DNA of 64,000 nucleotides. Origin: an uncultured Clostridia bacterium (lineage in GTDB: Bacteria; Bacillota; Clostridia; TANB77; CAG-465). Both the position numbers and the translations under genes were made by a program. The notes beneath the pieces are model-generated. The model was not told where the DNA came from. It saw only the letters and a list, made by a program, of their open reading frames with translations, and did not search any database. The stretch covers positions 1 to 64,000 of the forward strand of contig CAKPEI010000005.1 of the NCBI GenBank assembly GCA_934149365.1, given 5' to 3'. Positions 34,730-44,115 of the stretch are shown piece by piece. How positions within the stretch are numbered: the stretch's first letter is position 1; each line of letters begins with the position of its first letter.

Positions 34730-35599
34730 ATGATTTTAGAAGAAGTAAGAAAGAACAAAGTATCATCGTTTTTTATAGTATCTGTCTTTGTTATAGTTAT
34801 AACAGTGGGTGTTTATGCAATATGCATGCATTATGACTTAGGTATATTCTCTGTTATATTTGCACTTGCTTTTTCTATAATCTCAGCTCTTATATCATAT
34901 TACAATTGTGATAAACTAGTTTTAGCCTTAAATGGTGCAAGGCCTGCAACGCCTGAACAAGATTTGCTTGTAGATACTCTACTTGAAAATCTTTGCATTG
35001 CATCTGGTCTTCCTAAACCTCGTTTATACATTGTTTCAGATCCAGCGCCTAATGCTTTTGCTACAGGAAGGAACCCTGAAAACGCTGTAATATGTTTAAC
35101 AACTGGGCTTATAGAAAAGCTAAACAAATATGAATTAGAGGGTGTTATTGCACATGAATTATCACACATAAAAAACTATGATATACTTCTTTCAACTGTG
35201 GTTTCTGTATTCGTAGGATTAGTTGTTATTCTATCTGATTTCTTTTCAAGATGGGCCTTTAGAGGATCTAAAAATGAAAAGAATGGCAATGCAATAATAA
35301 CTTTAATTGCAATTGTATTTATAATTCTTTCACCTATATTTGCAACGTTAATGCAACTAGCAATATCTAGGAAAAGAGAATATCTAGCTGATGCTTCAGC
35401 TGTCGAATTAACAAGAAATCCTGATGGGCTTATAAGTGCACTTAAAACTATATCGGAAGATCCACTTCCAACTCAAAGCGCAAACAAATCAACAGCTCAT
35501 CTATACATAGTAAACCCATTTAAACAGAATAAAGATAATTTAATGTCAACACACCCAACTATAGAAAACAGAATAGAAGCATTAAAAAATATAAAATAA
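34730..35599 (+). CDS. htpX: HtpX-family membrane zinc metalloprotease (M48)
   Basis: Encodes 289 residues. Two N-terminal membrane helices (about 13-32 and 36-57), the zinc motif HELSH (142-146) in VIAHELSHIKNYD, two more helices (about 153-172 and 188-210), and the third ligand in KREYLADASAVEL are visible. HtpX degrades damaged membrane proteins from the cytosolic side. It follows lemA directly. Confidence 0.95.
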   Translation: MILEEVRKNKVSSFFIVSVFVIVITVGVYAICMHYDLGIFSVIFALAFSIISALISYYNCDKLVLALNGARPATPEQDLLVDTLLENLCIASGLPKPRLYIVSDPAPNAFATGRNPENAVICLTTGLIEKLNKYELEGVIAHELSHIKNYDILLSTVVSVFVGLVVILSDFFSRWAFRGSKNEKNGNAIITLIAIVFIILSPIFATLMQLAISRKREYLADASAVELTRNPDGLISALKTISEDPLPTQSANKSTAHLYIVNPFKQNKDNLMSTHPTIENRIEALKNIK

Positions 35600-35650
35600 T
35601 ATATAGATAATAGTTCTTGTTACAAGGGCTATTATTTTTAAGGAGGAAAT

Positions 35651-36133
35651 ATGACAAGAGGATTTCAAATATGCAAAGGATATGAAAATAAAGAAATAAA
35701 CTTGCCTAAAAGGCAAACTAAACATGCCGTCGGCTATGATATAGAAGCTGGTGAAGACACATTAGTCCCTTCCTTTTTTAAACAAGCTAAAAATAGCGAG
35801 GGAATTATAAAACCTACACTTATAAAAACCGGGGTTAAAGCGTACTTTGGTGAAGATGAAGTAATGTATCTTTTCAATCGTTCTAGCGGACCATCTAAAA
35901 GAGGACTTGTTACTGCAAACAGTGTAGGTGTATTTGAATGTGATTATTATTCAAACCCCACAAATGATGGTGAAATACTAGTCAGTGTATATAATTTTTC
36001 AAATGAAGACATACTAGTAAAAAAAGGAGAAAGAGTAGCTCAATTAGTTTTCCAAAAATTCTTAACAATAGATAATGACTTTGCAACTGGAACAAGACAA
36101 GGCGGTTTTGGAAGCACTGAAGCAAAAGAATAG
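35651..36133 (+). CDS. dut: dUTPase-like protein
   Basis: Encodes 160 residues with AGGAGG 6 bp upstream. Trimeric dUTPase motifs can be read in order: GYDIEAGED (motif I), NRSSGPSKRGL (II), TANSVGVFECDYY (III), GERVAQLVFQKF (IV) and RQGGFGST (V). The usual D in GVID of motif III is F-E here, as in some phage and Firmicute versions. It hydrolyses dUTP to dUMP, keeping uracil out of DNA. It is 51 bp after htpX and may be cotranscribed. Confidence 0.88.
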   Translation: MTRGFQICKGYENKEINLPKRQTKHAVGYDIEAGEDTLVPSFFKQAKNSEGIIKPTLIKTGVKAYFGEDEVMYLFNRSSGPSKRGLVTANSVGVFECDYYSNPTNDGEILVSVYNFSNEDILVKKGERVAQLVFQKFLTIDNDFATGTRQGGFGSTEAKE

Positions 36134-36165
36134 GTACCCTAAAAAGGATACCTATTTTCTTTTAT
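36133..36165. terminator. Bidirectional terminator
   Basis: AGGTA-CC/GG-TACCT stem followed by ATTTTCTTTT, between convergent genes. Confidence 0.7.
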
Positions 36166-36773
36166 TTTTGCATATAATTAATATACTCAGCTATTATTTC
36201 AGCGCTTTTTTTGCAATCATCGGTAGCTTCAAATTCCCAAACAATAGCCTCAAAAGCTCCATATTTATAGCTTTTTATAATGGGTTCTGTCATTCCAATA
36301 TATTCGCTGTATCTTCTTTTTACAACTTCTTCATGATCATCTTCTCTGTGTTCCAACACTCCACCGCAGCTATCACAAATGCCTTCATTTTTTGGCAATT
36401 TAAAGCCGTTTAAATTATATATTTCTTTACAGTCTTTACATATTCGCCTTCCAGTTGCTCTTCTTAACACTTCTTTCTCCGAAATATTTAAAGCGATAAT
36501 TAAATTAGGCATATCAATATTCTTTTTCATATACTCATTTTGATTTAATGTCCTTGGATAACCTTCAATTATATAATTATCTTTTCCCTTTAAATACTCT
36601 TCCATAACCTTGTTTACAGCCTCATCTGGTAACAACTTTCCTGTTTTAATATCAAGGCCACACTCTTCCAGCTTCTGACTAGAAGATATAATATCAAGTC
36701 CCGTCTTTTCAGCAATCAACTTTACAAGTGTACCTTTCCCAGAATTATTTGCTCCTATAACTACAATCTTCAT
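36162..36773 (-). CDS. Adenylate-kinase-like nucleoside monophosphate kinase
   Basis: Encodes 203 residues. The P-loop reads GANNSGKGT (7-15), where the usual adenylate kinase loop is GxPGxGKGT. The AMP-binding EGYPRTLNQ, LID zinc cysteines (CKDC...CDSC) and HREDDHEEVVKRR are typical. The main adk is normally in the ribosomal-protein operon, which is not in this window. This could be an extra paralog with altered specificity or the only copy. It is monocistronic. Confidence 0.8.
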   Translation of the reverse strand: MKIVVIGANNSGKGTLVKLIAEKTGLDIISSSQKLEECGLDIKTGKLLPDEAVNKVMEEYLKGKDNYIIEGYPRTLNQNEYMKKNIDMPNLIIALNISEKEVLRRATGRRICKDCKEIYNLNGFKLPKNEGICDSCGGVLEHREDDHEEVVKRRYSEYIGMTEPIIKSYKYGAFEAIVWEFEATDDCKKSAEIIAEYINYMQK

Positions 36774-36848
36774 TTTTAAACCTCCTCAATATTAATTTTG
36801 GATAAATATAACCTACGGCTAGATTATACCATTTTATATACAAGAAAA

Positions 36849-36878
36849 CAAGTATTTGAGCTCTTTCTCAAATACTTG
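36849..36878 (-). terminator. Hairpin downstream of the second two-component operon
   Basis: 12-bp stem CAAGTATTTGAG/CTCAAATACTTG. On the minus strand it is followed by TTTTCTTG. It lies about 190 bp after the kinase gene, with no gene in between. Confidence 0.6.
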
Positions 36879-37067
36879 TCATTGATTTTCAATTTATTAT
36901 GTGTCTATTGGGATATATTTTAAGTTAAAACAAGATCTTCAATTGAGGTACCTTTAAATCTTGTCTAAATTAACAACTACTATCTATATCTACCTCCTCT
37001 CTTATTATGCCTTTATTATATACTAGTTTTATGAATTTTTTATGAACAGGTAGTGTACATTTAGTAA

Positions 37068-38597
37068 TTAATTTATATTATCCAATTCGAAATAAAATTT
37101 GATTCCATTATCCACATTTTCCACACCGTACTTGTTATTATGTTTAGTCATTATAGCTTTTACAAGTGCCAAACCTATACCAGTTCCACCATCTTCCCTA
37201 TTTCTAGATGCATCTAACTTGTAAAATCTATCCCATAACTTTCCAAGTTTTTCTTCAGAAATATGAGTTCCAGTATTAAATACCGATATTCTTGTCTTGT
37301 TATTTCCTATATTTTCAATAACCACTTCTATTTTATTATTCTCATCTACATGTTTTATAGCATTAGTCATATAATTAGTTACAACTTGGTCTATCATAAA
37401 CTCGTCCCCTATTACTCTAGTTTCAGGGTTGTTTTTAAGTATTACATTAATATTCTTGCCTTGAGCCATAACCTTTGTTTTCTTGATAACGCTATTTACT
37501 AACCTAACTATGTTAAATTCCTGCAACTCCGGTTGCTGACTTCCATATTCTATTTTAGAAAGGGTAAGAAGCTGCTGCACTAATTTATCCATCTTTCCGG
37601 CTTCATCTAATATTACCTCGCAGTAGTAATCTCTATTTTCTTTATCCTCTGCTACATTTTCTACCAAACCTTCGGCATATCCTTGTATTAAAGCTATTGG
37701 AGTTTTTAGTTCATGGGAAACATCAGATAAAAATTGTTTACGCATTTCATCAACTCTTGATTTTTTCTCTATATCTTTCTCGAGCTCAATGTTTGCCTCC
37801 TGTAAGTCTCTTATCGTAGTTTCAAGTTTTTGGGATAGTTTATTAATATTTGATCCAAGTTTTCCAAGTTCATCCTCTGTTTCACCTTCATATTTCTTAC
37901 TAAAGTCCAAATTAGCCATTTTTTCAGATATTGCGCTAAGCTCTTGTATCGGCTTAGTGAATTCTTGTGATACTACAAATGCTATAGCTCCTCCTAAGGC
38001 AATAGATATACTACCTATTATAAGTAAAAACTCATTACAAATTTTAGCGCTTTCCTCTATTGTTTCAACAGATGACCTCAAAGAAAGTATTGTGCCATTG
38101 TCAAGTGTGGCTTTAAGAATTATGAAATCTGATTTTAATTTATCTGATGAATATAAATCTATTTCATATCTATCATTCTTTTGTAACTCTTCCTTAAACG
38201 TATAATTAGAGAATGTTTCTAATTGACTAATAACATATGCTAAATCAGTAATTGTAAGTCTTTGTGTATTTGAACTTGTCTGTGACTTTACTTGATTATA
38301 TTGAAGAGGTCTCCCAGAATTATATAGTATATTGCCCTCTCCATCAATTATTGTAATATTAACATTTCTGTTCTCACAAATCTTTTCAAGTTCCATCTGC
38401 ACTTTTTCATCACTTATTCCAACTTCTGAACTATAGTACCTATTAATAGTCCTATAATCTTTTACTAATTCTTTTTGTTTACTTCCTATATAATAATCAT
38501 CTAATATAAATGTATTTAACAGTACATATAGCGCTATTATAAACAAAATAGTACCTGCTATCATACAAAATAGTTTATTTCTTATTGATCCTCTCAT
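37068..38597 (-). CDS. Sensor histidine kinase
   Basis: Encodes 509 residues. Membrane helices at 10-31 and 188-209 flank an external sensor domain of about 155 residues. HAMP (about 210-262), a coiled coil (262-285), HisKA with FLSDVSHELKTP (H295) and HATPase with TNAIKHV, NTGTHISEEKLG and GGTGIGLAL follow. The phospho-partner is the regulator 2 bp upstream. The signal is unknown; ArlS/BaeS-like kinases that sense envelope stress have the same layout. Confidence 0.93.
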   Translation of the reverse strand: MRGSIRNKLFCMIAGTILFIIALYVLLNTFILDDYYIGSKQKELVKDYRTINRYYSSEVGISDEKVQMELEKICENRNVNITIIDGEGNILYNSGRPLQYNQVKSQTSSNTQRLTITDLAYVISQLETFSNYTFKEELQKNDRYEIDLYSSDKLKSDFIILKATLDNGTILSLRSSVETIEESAKICNEFLLIIGSISIALGGAIAFVVSQEFTKPIQELSAISEKMANLDFSKKYEGETEDELGKLGSNINKLSQKLETTIRDLQEANIELEKDIEKKSRVDEMRKQFLSDVSHELKTPIALIQGYAEGLVENVAEDKENRDYYCEVILDEAGKMDKLVQQLLTLSKIEYGSQQPELQEFNIVRLVNSVIKKTKVMAQGKNINVILKNNPETRVIGDEFMIDQVVTNYMTNAIKHVDENNKIEVVIENIGNNKTRISVFNTGTHISEEKLGKLWDRFYKLDASRNREDGGTGIGLALVKAIMTKHNNKYGVENVDNGIKFYFELDNIN

Positions 38598-38599
38598 CT

Positions 38600-39277
38600 T
38601 TATTTCGCTCCAAACTTATAACCTACGCCTCTAATAGTTTGTATTAAACTACCTTTTTTACCAAGTTTTTTTCTTAGCTTTTTAATGTGGCTATCTATAG
38701 TTCTAGTTTCCCCATAATAGTCATACTTCCATACGTCATTTATAATCTTATCTCTAGATAATGCTATACCTTCATTTAAAATCATATATTTTAAAAGTTC
38801 AAATTCCATAAGGGTAAAATCTATAGGCTTCCCGTCAATCATAACACTTCTTGCTTCAGTATCAATTTTTATGCCTTGGTATTCAATGTATTTAGCCAAA
38901 TCTGACTTTGTTCTTTTTAATAAAGCTTCTACACGAGCAACTAGTATCTTCGGGCTAAATGGTTTTGATATATACTCGTCCACTCCTAGTTCAAAGCCAA
39001 ATAACTCATCATGTTCTTCGCCTCTTGCAGTTAGCATAATAACTGGAATATCAGACACTTGCCTTACTGATCTTAATGTACTCCAGCCATCCATATTGGG
39101 CATCATTACATCTAGTATAATTAAATCCAATTTATTTCCTTCTTGTTCAAATACCTCTATGGCTTTTTTTCCGTCCTCAGCTTCTAATACAGTATAACCT
39201 TTTTGACCTAAAAAGTCTTTAAGTAGTTTCCTTATTCTACTTTCGTCATCTACTACTAATATTCTTACATCAGACAT
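38600..39277 (-). CDS. OmpR-family response regulator
   Basis: Encodes 225 residues. The receiver has DDE (10-12), D56 (LIILDVMMP), T/A switch residues and the KPFSP lysine. A winged-helix DNA-binding domain ends in IQTIRGVGYKFGAK. The promoter TAGACA-17-TATAAT is readable about 30-60 bp upstream, and AAGGAGTG precedes the ATG. It forms a two-gene operon with the kinase, and the target is unknown. A CACTTATAAGTG palindrome at about 39398-39409 upstream could be an operator. Confidence 0.93.
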   Translation of the reverse strand: MSDVRILVVDDESRIRKLLKDFLGQKGYTVLEAEDGKKAIEVFEQEGNKLDLIILDVMMPNMDGWSTLRSVRQVSDIPVIMLTARGEEHDELFGFELGVDEYISKPFSPKILVARVEALLKRTKSDLAKYIEYQGIKIDTEARSVMIDGKPIDFTLMEFELLKYMILNEGIALSRDKIINDVWKYDYYGETRTIDSHIKKLRKKLGKKGSLIQTIRGVGYKFGAK

Positions 39278-39424
39278 TTTTTATCACTCCTTTAAATTTA
39301 TATTATTATACACCCATTTATTACTTCTGTCTAATTTTAAATGGTGTAACCATACCAATTCACTATATAATTCTACATTGATATTATGTTTCTAATGTCA
39401 CTTATAAGTGAACATATTGTGAAT

Positions 39425-39658
39425 TCAAACTAAATTTCTACTATCCGTTTCCGTTACTCCTTTTGCTTTTTCACATGGGCAACTATTTTGTCTTAAAGTT
39501 CTTTGCGATGAAATGTATTCAAGATTTTGTCCTACCATTTCAAGGAAATTACCTAAAGCATTAATTTCATTATTTGATAAATCTTTTGCAAGTGTAATTG
39601 CCACCGTAGCCGCTAAAACGACCATTTCATCGGAGTTTGCGCAATCAAACCATTCCAT
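39425..39658 (-). CDS. Small conserved-type Clostridial protein
   Basis: Encodes 77 residues. DEMVVLAATVAITLAKDLSNNEINALGNFLEMVGQNL reads as two amphipathic helices, a pattern seen in short Clostridial proteins of unknown function (a DUF6774-like resemblance, from memory). The Cys-containing tail (NSCPCEKAKG) is hydrophilic. Its GGAGG RBS lies in the 3' arm of the terminator hairpin of the upstream typA gene, so its translation may depend on read-through. Confidence 0.55.
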   Translation of the reverse strand: MEWFDCANSDEMVVLAATVAITLAKDLSNNEINALGNFLEMVGQNLEYISSQRTLRQNSCPCEKAKGVTETDSRNLV

Positions 39659-39661
39659 ATA

Positions 39662-39706
39662 AAAAAAGCCTCCACATATAAATCTACTAATCTATTTATA
39701 TGTGAA
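39662..39706 (-). terminator. Terminator of typA that also carries the next RBS
   Basis: CACATATAAAT/ATTTATATGTG 11-bp stem, extended by CTTC/GAGG, then T7 on the minus strand. The GGAGG in the 3' arm is the RBS of the 77-residue gene. Confidence 0.75.
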
Positions 39707-39735
39707 GGATAAGTAACATATTTATTTTCTATTAA

Positions 39736-41550
39736 TTAATTATTTCTTCCTGCTCTTAATCTTTCAGTTGGATCTAATATTTTCTTTCTTAATCTTATGC
39801 TCTTTGGAGTAACCTCAACCAATTCATCATCAGAAATAAATTCTAATGCTTGTTCTAATGATAATTGTTTGTATGGTACTAATTTAAGTGCATCATCACT
39901 TCCAGAAGCTCTTGTATTTGTTAAATGTTTTTCTTTACATACATTAACAGTCATATCTTCACTTCTAGAGTTTTCACCAACAATCATACCAACATATACC
40001 TCAACACCTGGTCCAATAAATAAAGTTGATCTTTCTTGCGCATTAAACAGACCATATGTTGTTGATTTACCTTTTTCGAATGCTATAACTACTCCTCTTG
40101 ATCTAGTAACAACTTCACCTTTATCTGGTTCATATCCACCAAATATGTGATTTATTATTCCTGTTCCCTTTGTGTCTGTTAAGAATTCATTTCTGTATCC
40201 AATTAAACCTCTAGCAGGTATTTTAAACTCTAATCTAGTGTAACCCACTTGTGAAGGAGAAGCTGTCATATTAGTCATTTCTCCTTTTCTGTTACCCATT
40301 TTTTCCATTACACTTCCTATATATTCTTCTGGAACATCTATAGTTGCTATTTCAATTGGTTCACACTTTACACCATCTATAGTTTTATATACAACTGTTG
40401 GTTTTGAAACCATAAGTTCATAGCCTTCTCTTCTCATGTTTTCAATAAGTATTGATAGGTGTAATTCTCCTCTACCAAATACTCTAAAGCTATCTGGACT
40501 TTCTGTTTCTTCAACCCTTAATGATACATTTGTTTCAAGTTCTTTAAACAATCTATCTCTTAAATGTCTAGAGGTAATAAACTTACCTTCTTTTCCTGCA
40601 AAAGGTCCATTATTTACACTAAATGTCATAGAAACTGTTGGCTCATCAATATCAACAAAATCTACTGCTTCTGGATTTTCGGGATCAGCTATAGTTTCTC
40701 CTATATTAATTCCTTCAACCCCAGTAACAGCTACGATATCTCCACAGCTTGCTGTTTCTGTCTCTATTCTCTTTAAACCAGAATATGTGTATAATTTACC
40801 AATTTTCATGTTTACTATACTTCCGTCTTTTTTGCACAATGCAACTTGTTGTCCGTTGTTTATAACGCCTCTTTCTATTTTACCAATACCTATTCTTCCT
40901 GTATACTCATCATAATCTATATTAGACACTAAAAGTTGTAAAGGCTCACTTGCCTCACCTTTTGGTTCTGGAACAGTATCAATTATAGCATCAAATAAAG
41001 GTTTCATATCTGTACTATCATCATCTAAAGAAGCCTTTGCAAATTTATTCTTACCAGATGCATATATAACTTTAAAATCTAACTGCTCTTCTGTAGCATC
41101 TAACTCTAAGAATAACTCTAATACTTCATCTAGTACTGCTTCTGGTCTTGCTCCAGGTCTATCTATTTTATTTATAACAACAATAGGTACTAAGTTAAGA
41201 GCTAAAGCTTTATTTAATACAAATCTTGTTTGTGGCATAGGTCCGTCAAATGCATCAACAACTAAAAGTACACCATCTACCATTTTTAAAACTCTCTCTA
41301 CTTCTCCACCAAAGTCAGCATGTCCAGGTGTATCAACTATATTTATCTTTATTCCGTTATAATCTATAGCTGTGTTTTTTGATAATATTGTTATTCCTCT
41401 TTCTTTTTCAATATCTCCTGAGTCCATTACTCTTTCTGATACTTGCTCATTATCTCTAAAAACACCACTTTGTTTTAACAAACTGTCTACAAGTGTTGTC
41501 TTACCATGGTCAACGTGAGCAATAATTGCAACATTTCTTATGTTTTTCAT
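39736..41550 (-). CDS. typA: Translational GTPase TypA/BipA
   Basis: Encodes 604 residues, the family length. G1 AHVDHGKTTLV (11-21), G2/G3 with ERGITILSKN and VDTPGHADFGGE, G4 NKIDRPGARP, then domains II/III, V and the BipA-specific C-terminus with RASGSDD. It is a ribosome-associated GTPase for 50S assembly and stress adaptation. It is monocistronic or leads into the 77-residue gene. Confidence 0.97.
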   Translation of the reverse strand: MKNIRNVAIIAHVDHGKTTLVDSLLKQSGVFRDNEQVSERVMDSGDIEKERGITILSKNTAIDYNGIKINIVDTPGHADFGGEVERVLKMVDGVLLVVDAFDGPMPQTRFVLNKALALNLVPIVVINKIDRPGARPEAVLDEVLELFLELDATEEQLDFKVIYASGKNKFAKASLDDDSTDMKPLFDAIIDTVPEPKGEASEPLQLLVSNIDYDEYTGRIGIGKIERGVINNGQQVALCKKDGSIVNMKIGKLYTYSGLKRIETETASCGDIVAVTGVEGINIGETIADPENPEAVDFVDIDEPTVSMTFSVNNGPFAGKEGKFITSRHLRDRLFKELETNVSLRVEETESPDSFRVFGRGELHLSILIENMRREGYELMVSKPTVVYKTIDGVKCEPIEIATIDVPEEYIGSVMEKMGNRKGEMTNMTASPSQVGYTRLEFKIPARGLIGYRNEFLTDTKGTGIINHIFGGYEPDKGEVVTRSRGVVIAFEKGKSTTYGLFNAQERSTLFIGPGVEVYVGMIVGENSRSEDMTVNVCKEKHLTNTRASGSDDALKLVPYKQLSLEQALEFISDDELVEVTPKSIRLRKKILDPTERLRAGRNN

Positions 41551-41649
41551 CTTAATTCCTCTTTCCTACTATTAATTTACTAACTAATATATTATATTAC
41601 AATTTATCGTGCATGTCAACGTTTTTCTTATCATCGTTTTACATAAAAA

Positions 41650-41684
41650 CAAGTTATACAAATAATCCATATTTGTATAACTTG
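41650..41684 (-). terminator. Terminator of the DUF6273-type prepilin gene
   Basis: 14-bp stem CAAGTTATACAAAT/ATTTGTATAACTTG followed by TTTTTATG on the minus strand. Confidence 0.8.
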
Positions 41685-41706
41685 ATATATATTTAAGGAA
41701 TGCTAA

Positions 41707-42948
41707 CTAACTTAGTGTCCATTCTGTTTTATCCTCATTTGGTGTCAATTTAACATTAGAATTTAGAGAGACTACTGGTCTCACAAAATTTGTATAACTT
41801 TCCGCATAATTAAAAGATAAGAAAATGGGAGGCGTATATACATTACCACTACTAACCTCAAATACACTAAAATAAACACGGTGGTCATAAAAATTAGCGT
41901 CAACACATGGAGAAGCAAGCCAATAATCCTGATCTTGATATACTAAATTTTGTCTTATTTCGTCTTTAGTTATTCTGTTTTTTGTATCTTCTTTTATTAT
42001 AGGGTAAAAATTTGTATAATATGTATTTATATCCTTTCCATCCGGCGTTACTACAGAGCTTCCTAGTTTTGATACTAATCCAGTTTGCGCTATTGTTATT
42101 GGTTCTGTTAACTCTATCATATTTCTATTCTCATCTGTATAGCTTCCCTTTGGTCCATTATATTCCAATAGTTTTGTTACTATATCGATATTTATACTTT
42201 TAGCTGTCCCTTTTCCTTCTACGCTATATAACGCATCACACACTGTATCTAACATCTTTGGTCCATTTAAATATGCGCCTTTCCCATCTAATGTCATTTT
42301 ATAATTAGACGATGTTACCGGCGGATCTACTGGCCCCTCTGTTGCCCTTAGCAAACTTAGTTTTTGTTCTTTTGACATATCAGCCGCTATAAGTAAATTC
42401 CCATCTTCATCTATTCCTATATAGCTCCAAGTATAACTTAAATTAGTACCTATTGTTTGTTTTTTAGTATCATCTGCTTCTCCCGTAAAGCTTTGTTCGC
42501 TTCCATCTGTTGTATAACTATTTTTGGCTAATACGGTATTATATTTTACTTTTTGACCTATCTCTATCCCTGAGATTATTGCAGTTCTTGCGCCTTCTGT
42601 CAAACCTTCATATACTTCCCCTTTTTCTGTTACTGTATATGAGTTTTCTCCTATTCCCACTTTATATCCTGCTGCTTGTAACTTCATCTCTGCATAATTA
42701 CTAAATGTTTTTATTTCTTCGTTTTCTTGTTTTATCTTTACTTCATCCAACATCCAATCAGCATATGCCATTGCTACTACATCTTTTGCACTTGCAGCCT
42801 CTGTATCTATCTTTGCCTTATTTGCTTTCTTTATTATTCCACCGTTTGATAGTGCTAGTATAATTGCAGTTGCTAGTATTATCATTACTATTATTGTTAT
42901 CACTAGTACTATCAATGATACTCCTTTTTTTCTCTTGTATTTTTTCAT
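41707..42948 (-). CDS. Prepilin-like surface protein with DUF6273-type domain
   Basis: Encodes 413 residues. The N-terminus MKKYKRKKGVSLIVLVITII is a type IV prepilin-like signal with a basic leader, G|V cleavage site and long hydrophobic helix. A stalk AKDVVAMAYADWMLDEVKI follows, nearly the same as in the protein at 18565-19738. Residues about 170-410 form a domain with YTDENRNMIELTEPI, DYWLASPCVDA and FVRPVVSLNSNVKLTP, the DUF6273 pattern of gut Clostridial surface proteins. RBS AGAGGTGA precedes it. The shared 31-bp box (42996-43026) is upstream. Probably displayed on the surface through the pilin helix. Confidence 0.75.
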   Translation of the reverse strand: MKKYKRKKGVSLIVLVITIIVMIILATAIILALSNGGIIKKANKAKIDTEAASAKDVVAMAYADWMLDEVKIKQENEEIKTFSNYAEMKLQAAGYKVGIGENSYTVTEKGEVYEGLTEGARTAIISGIEIGQKVKYNTVLAKNSYTTDGSEQSFTGEADDTKKQTIGTNLSYTWSYIGIDEDGNLLIAADMSKEQKLSLLRATEGPVDPPVTSSNYKMTLDGKGAYLNGPKMLDTVCDALYSVEGKGTAKSINIDIVTKLLEYNGPKGSYTDENRNMIELTEPITIAQTGLVSKLGSSVVTPDGKDINTYYTNFYPIIKEDTKNRITKDEIRQNLVYQDQDYWLASPCVDANFYDHRVYFSVFEVSSGNVYTPPIFLSFNYAESYTNFVRPVVSLNSNVKLTPNEDKTEWTLS

Positions 42949-42995
42949 CTTAAGTTATCACCTCTTATATTTTCTATAATTTTTTCAGCGTATGA

Positions 42996-43026
42996 ATATT
43001 ATTTCACACCACATTAAAATTTGCAA
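42996..43026 (-). promoter_or_regulatory. 31-bp element, second copy, upstream of the prepilin gene
   Basis: Minus strand TTGCAA (43021-43026), 19 bp, TAATAT (42996-43001). It matches 19787-19817 in sequence and in distance to the start codon. Confidence 0.6.
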
Positions 43027-43088
43027 TATTTTTTCAATACTTTTTATATATTTTTTACTTCTCATTAAATATATACCCAGGTTATTTA

Positions 43089-43117
43089 TTGACTAAGTTA
43101 AATTTTTATGCTATTCT
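43089..43117 (+). promoter_or_regulatory. Promoter of the DUF4190-type gene
   Basis: TTGACT near 43089, 17 bp, TATTCT near 43112, ahead of RBS AAGGAGG. Confidence 0.6.
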
Positions 43118-43146
43118 TGACATATAAATATTTAAGGAGGCTAAAA

Positions 43147-43482
43147 ATGGAAAACGAAGATGTTAAGAAAACAAACACTACAAATGAAGAAATAAATATA
43201 AATGAAAATAATATACAAGCAGGAAACTGTGGCTTTAGTATAGCTTCTATGGTACTAGGAATAATAGCAGTACTTTCTTGCTTCTTTTGGTTTATAACAA
43301 TTCCATGCGCTATTCTTGCGATAGTATTTTCTGTAATTGGAAAGAAAAAAGGCGGAAAAAGAATGGCAACTGCAGGTTTGATTCTTGGTATAACTGCATT
43401 AGTTCTATTTACTTTACTTATAACTGCTATTATTGCATTAGGTATTGGTATGGCCATTTCAGAATATCCATTAATGATGTAA
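43147..43482 (+). CDS. DUF4190-type two-helix membrane protein
   Basis: Encodes 111 residues from the ATG at 43147 (AAGGAGG, 7 nt spacing). A polar Asn/Glu-rich head (1-28) is followed by a DUF4190-like hydrophobic hairpin: SIASMVLGIIAVLSCFFWF, a basic loop GKKKGGKRM and GLILGITALVLFTLLITAI. Such proteins are membrane anchors of unknown function. Confidence 0.7.
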   Translation: MENEDVKKTNTTNEEININENNIQAGNCGFSIASMVLGIIAVLSCFFWFITIPCAILAIVFSVIGKKKGGKRMATAGLILGITALVLFTLLITAIIALGIGMAISEYPLMM

Positions 43483-43484
43483 AA

Positions 43485-43512
43485 AGAAGCTTGATTTTTT
43501 CAAGCTTCTCTT
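43485..43512. terminator. Bidirectional terminator
   Basis: AGAAGCTTGA/TCAAGCTTCT 10-bp stem between convergent genes at 43482 and 43514. Confidence 0.75.
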
Positions 43513-43513
43513 A

Positions 43514-44071
43514 TTATACATCTACATACATGGCTATTGCCTTTATTACTCTAGGAGATCTTTCATTTTTTTCTTTTATAACACACCCAACCACTTCTAT
43601 TTCATCTGTTATTGTAGAAAGCACGTGAATATCGTTAGACATTTTGTCACACTCAAACCAAATGTATGTCCCATTAACCTCAACAAATTTGTCTATTCCT
43701 TCTTGCTCATTTCTCATACAATTCATTTTTCCACATTCTATACATAATCCCTTACCAGATATTTTTTTGTTTTTAATGTTTTCTATTAGATTATGGTAGA
43801 ATCTTTTATTATATATCTCTTTGACATCAGATATGTTTGCATATTCACTTATAGTTGTTGTATTTGAGCTATTTGTATTTCTTGCACCAATTCTAACTCT
43901 CGAGTCACATTTCTCCGAAAGTTTCGTTTCTGGCTCTGCAAACATTCCCTCTTCCTCAAAACAAGTCTTAGCATCTATTCTTTCTATAACATCTAAATCT
44001 AATCTTAAATTAGTAAATTGAGAATATATTTCTTTTAATAGTTCTATATCCCTATATAGATAGTATCTCAT
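43514..44071 (-). CDS. Hypothetical cytosolic protein
   Basis: Encodes 185 residues with no signal or membrane segment. It has two notable blocks: SRVRIGARNTNSSNTTTIS (57-75) and LCIECGKMNCM with two Cys pairs (about 109-119). The C-terminal VVGCVIKEKNERSPRVIKAIAMYVDV looks like a beta-rich end. I do not recognise the family. The RBS is GAAGGAGAG. Confidence 0.6.
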   Translation of the reverse strand: MRYYLYRDIELLKEIYSQFTNLRLDLDVIERIDAKTCFEEEGMFAEPETKLSEKCDSRVRIGARNTNSSNTTTISEYANISDVKEIYNKRFYHNLIENIKNKKISGKGLCIECGKMNCMRNEQEGIDKFVEVNGTYIWFECDKMSNDIHVLSTITDEIEVVGCVIKEKNERSPRVIKAIAMYVDV

Positions 44072-44115
44072 AATGCTCTCCTTCTACTATCTATACTATG
44101 TGTTAATATATCTTT

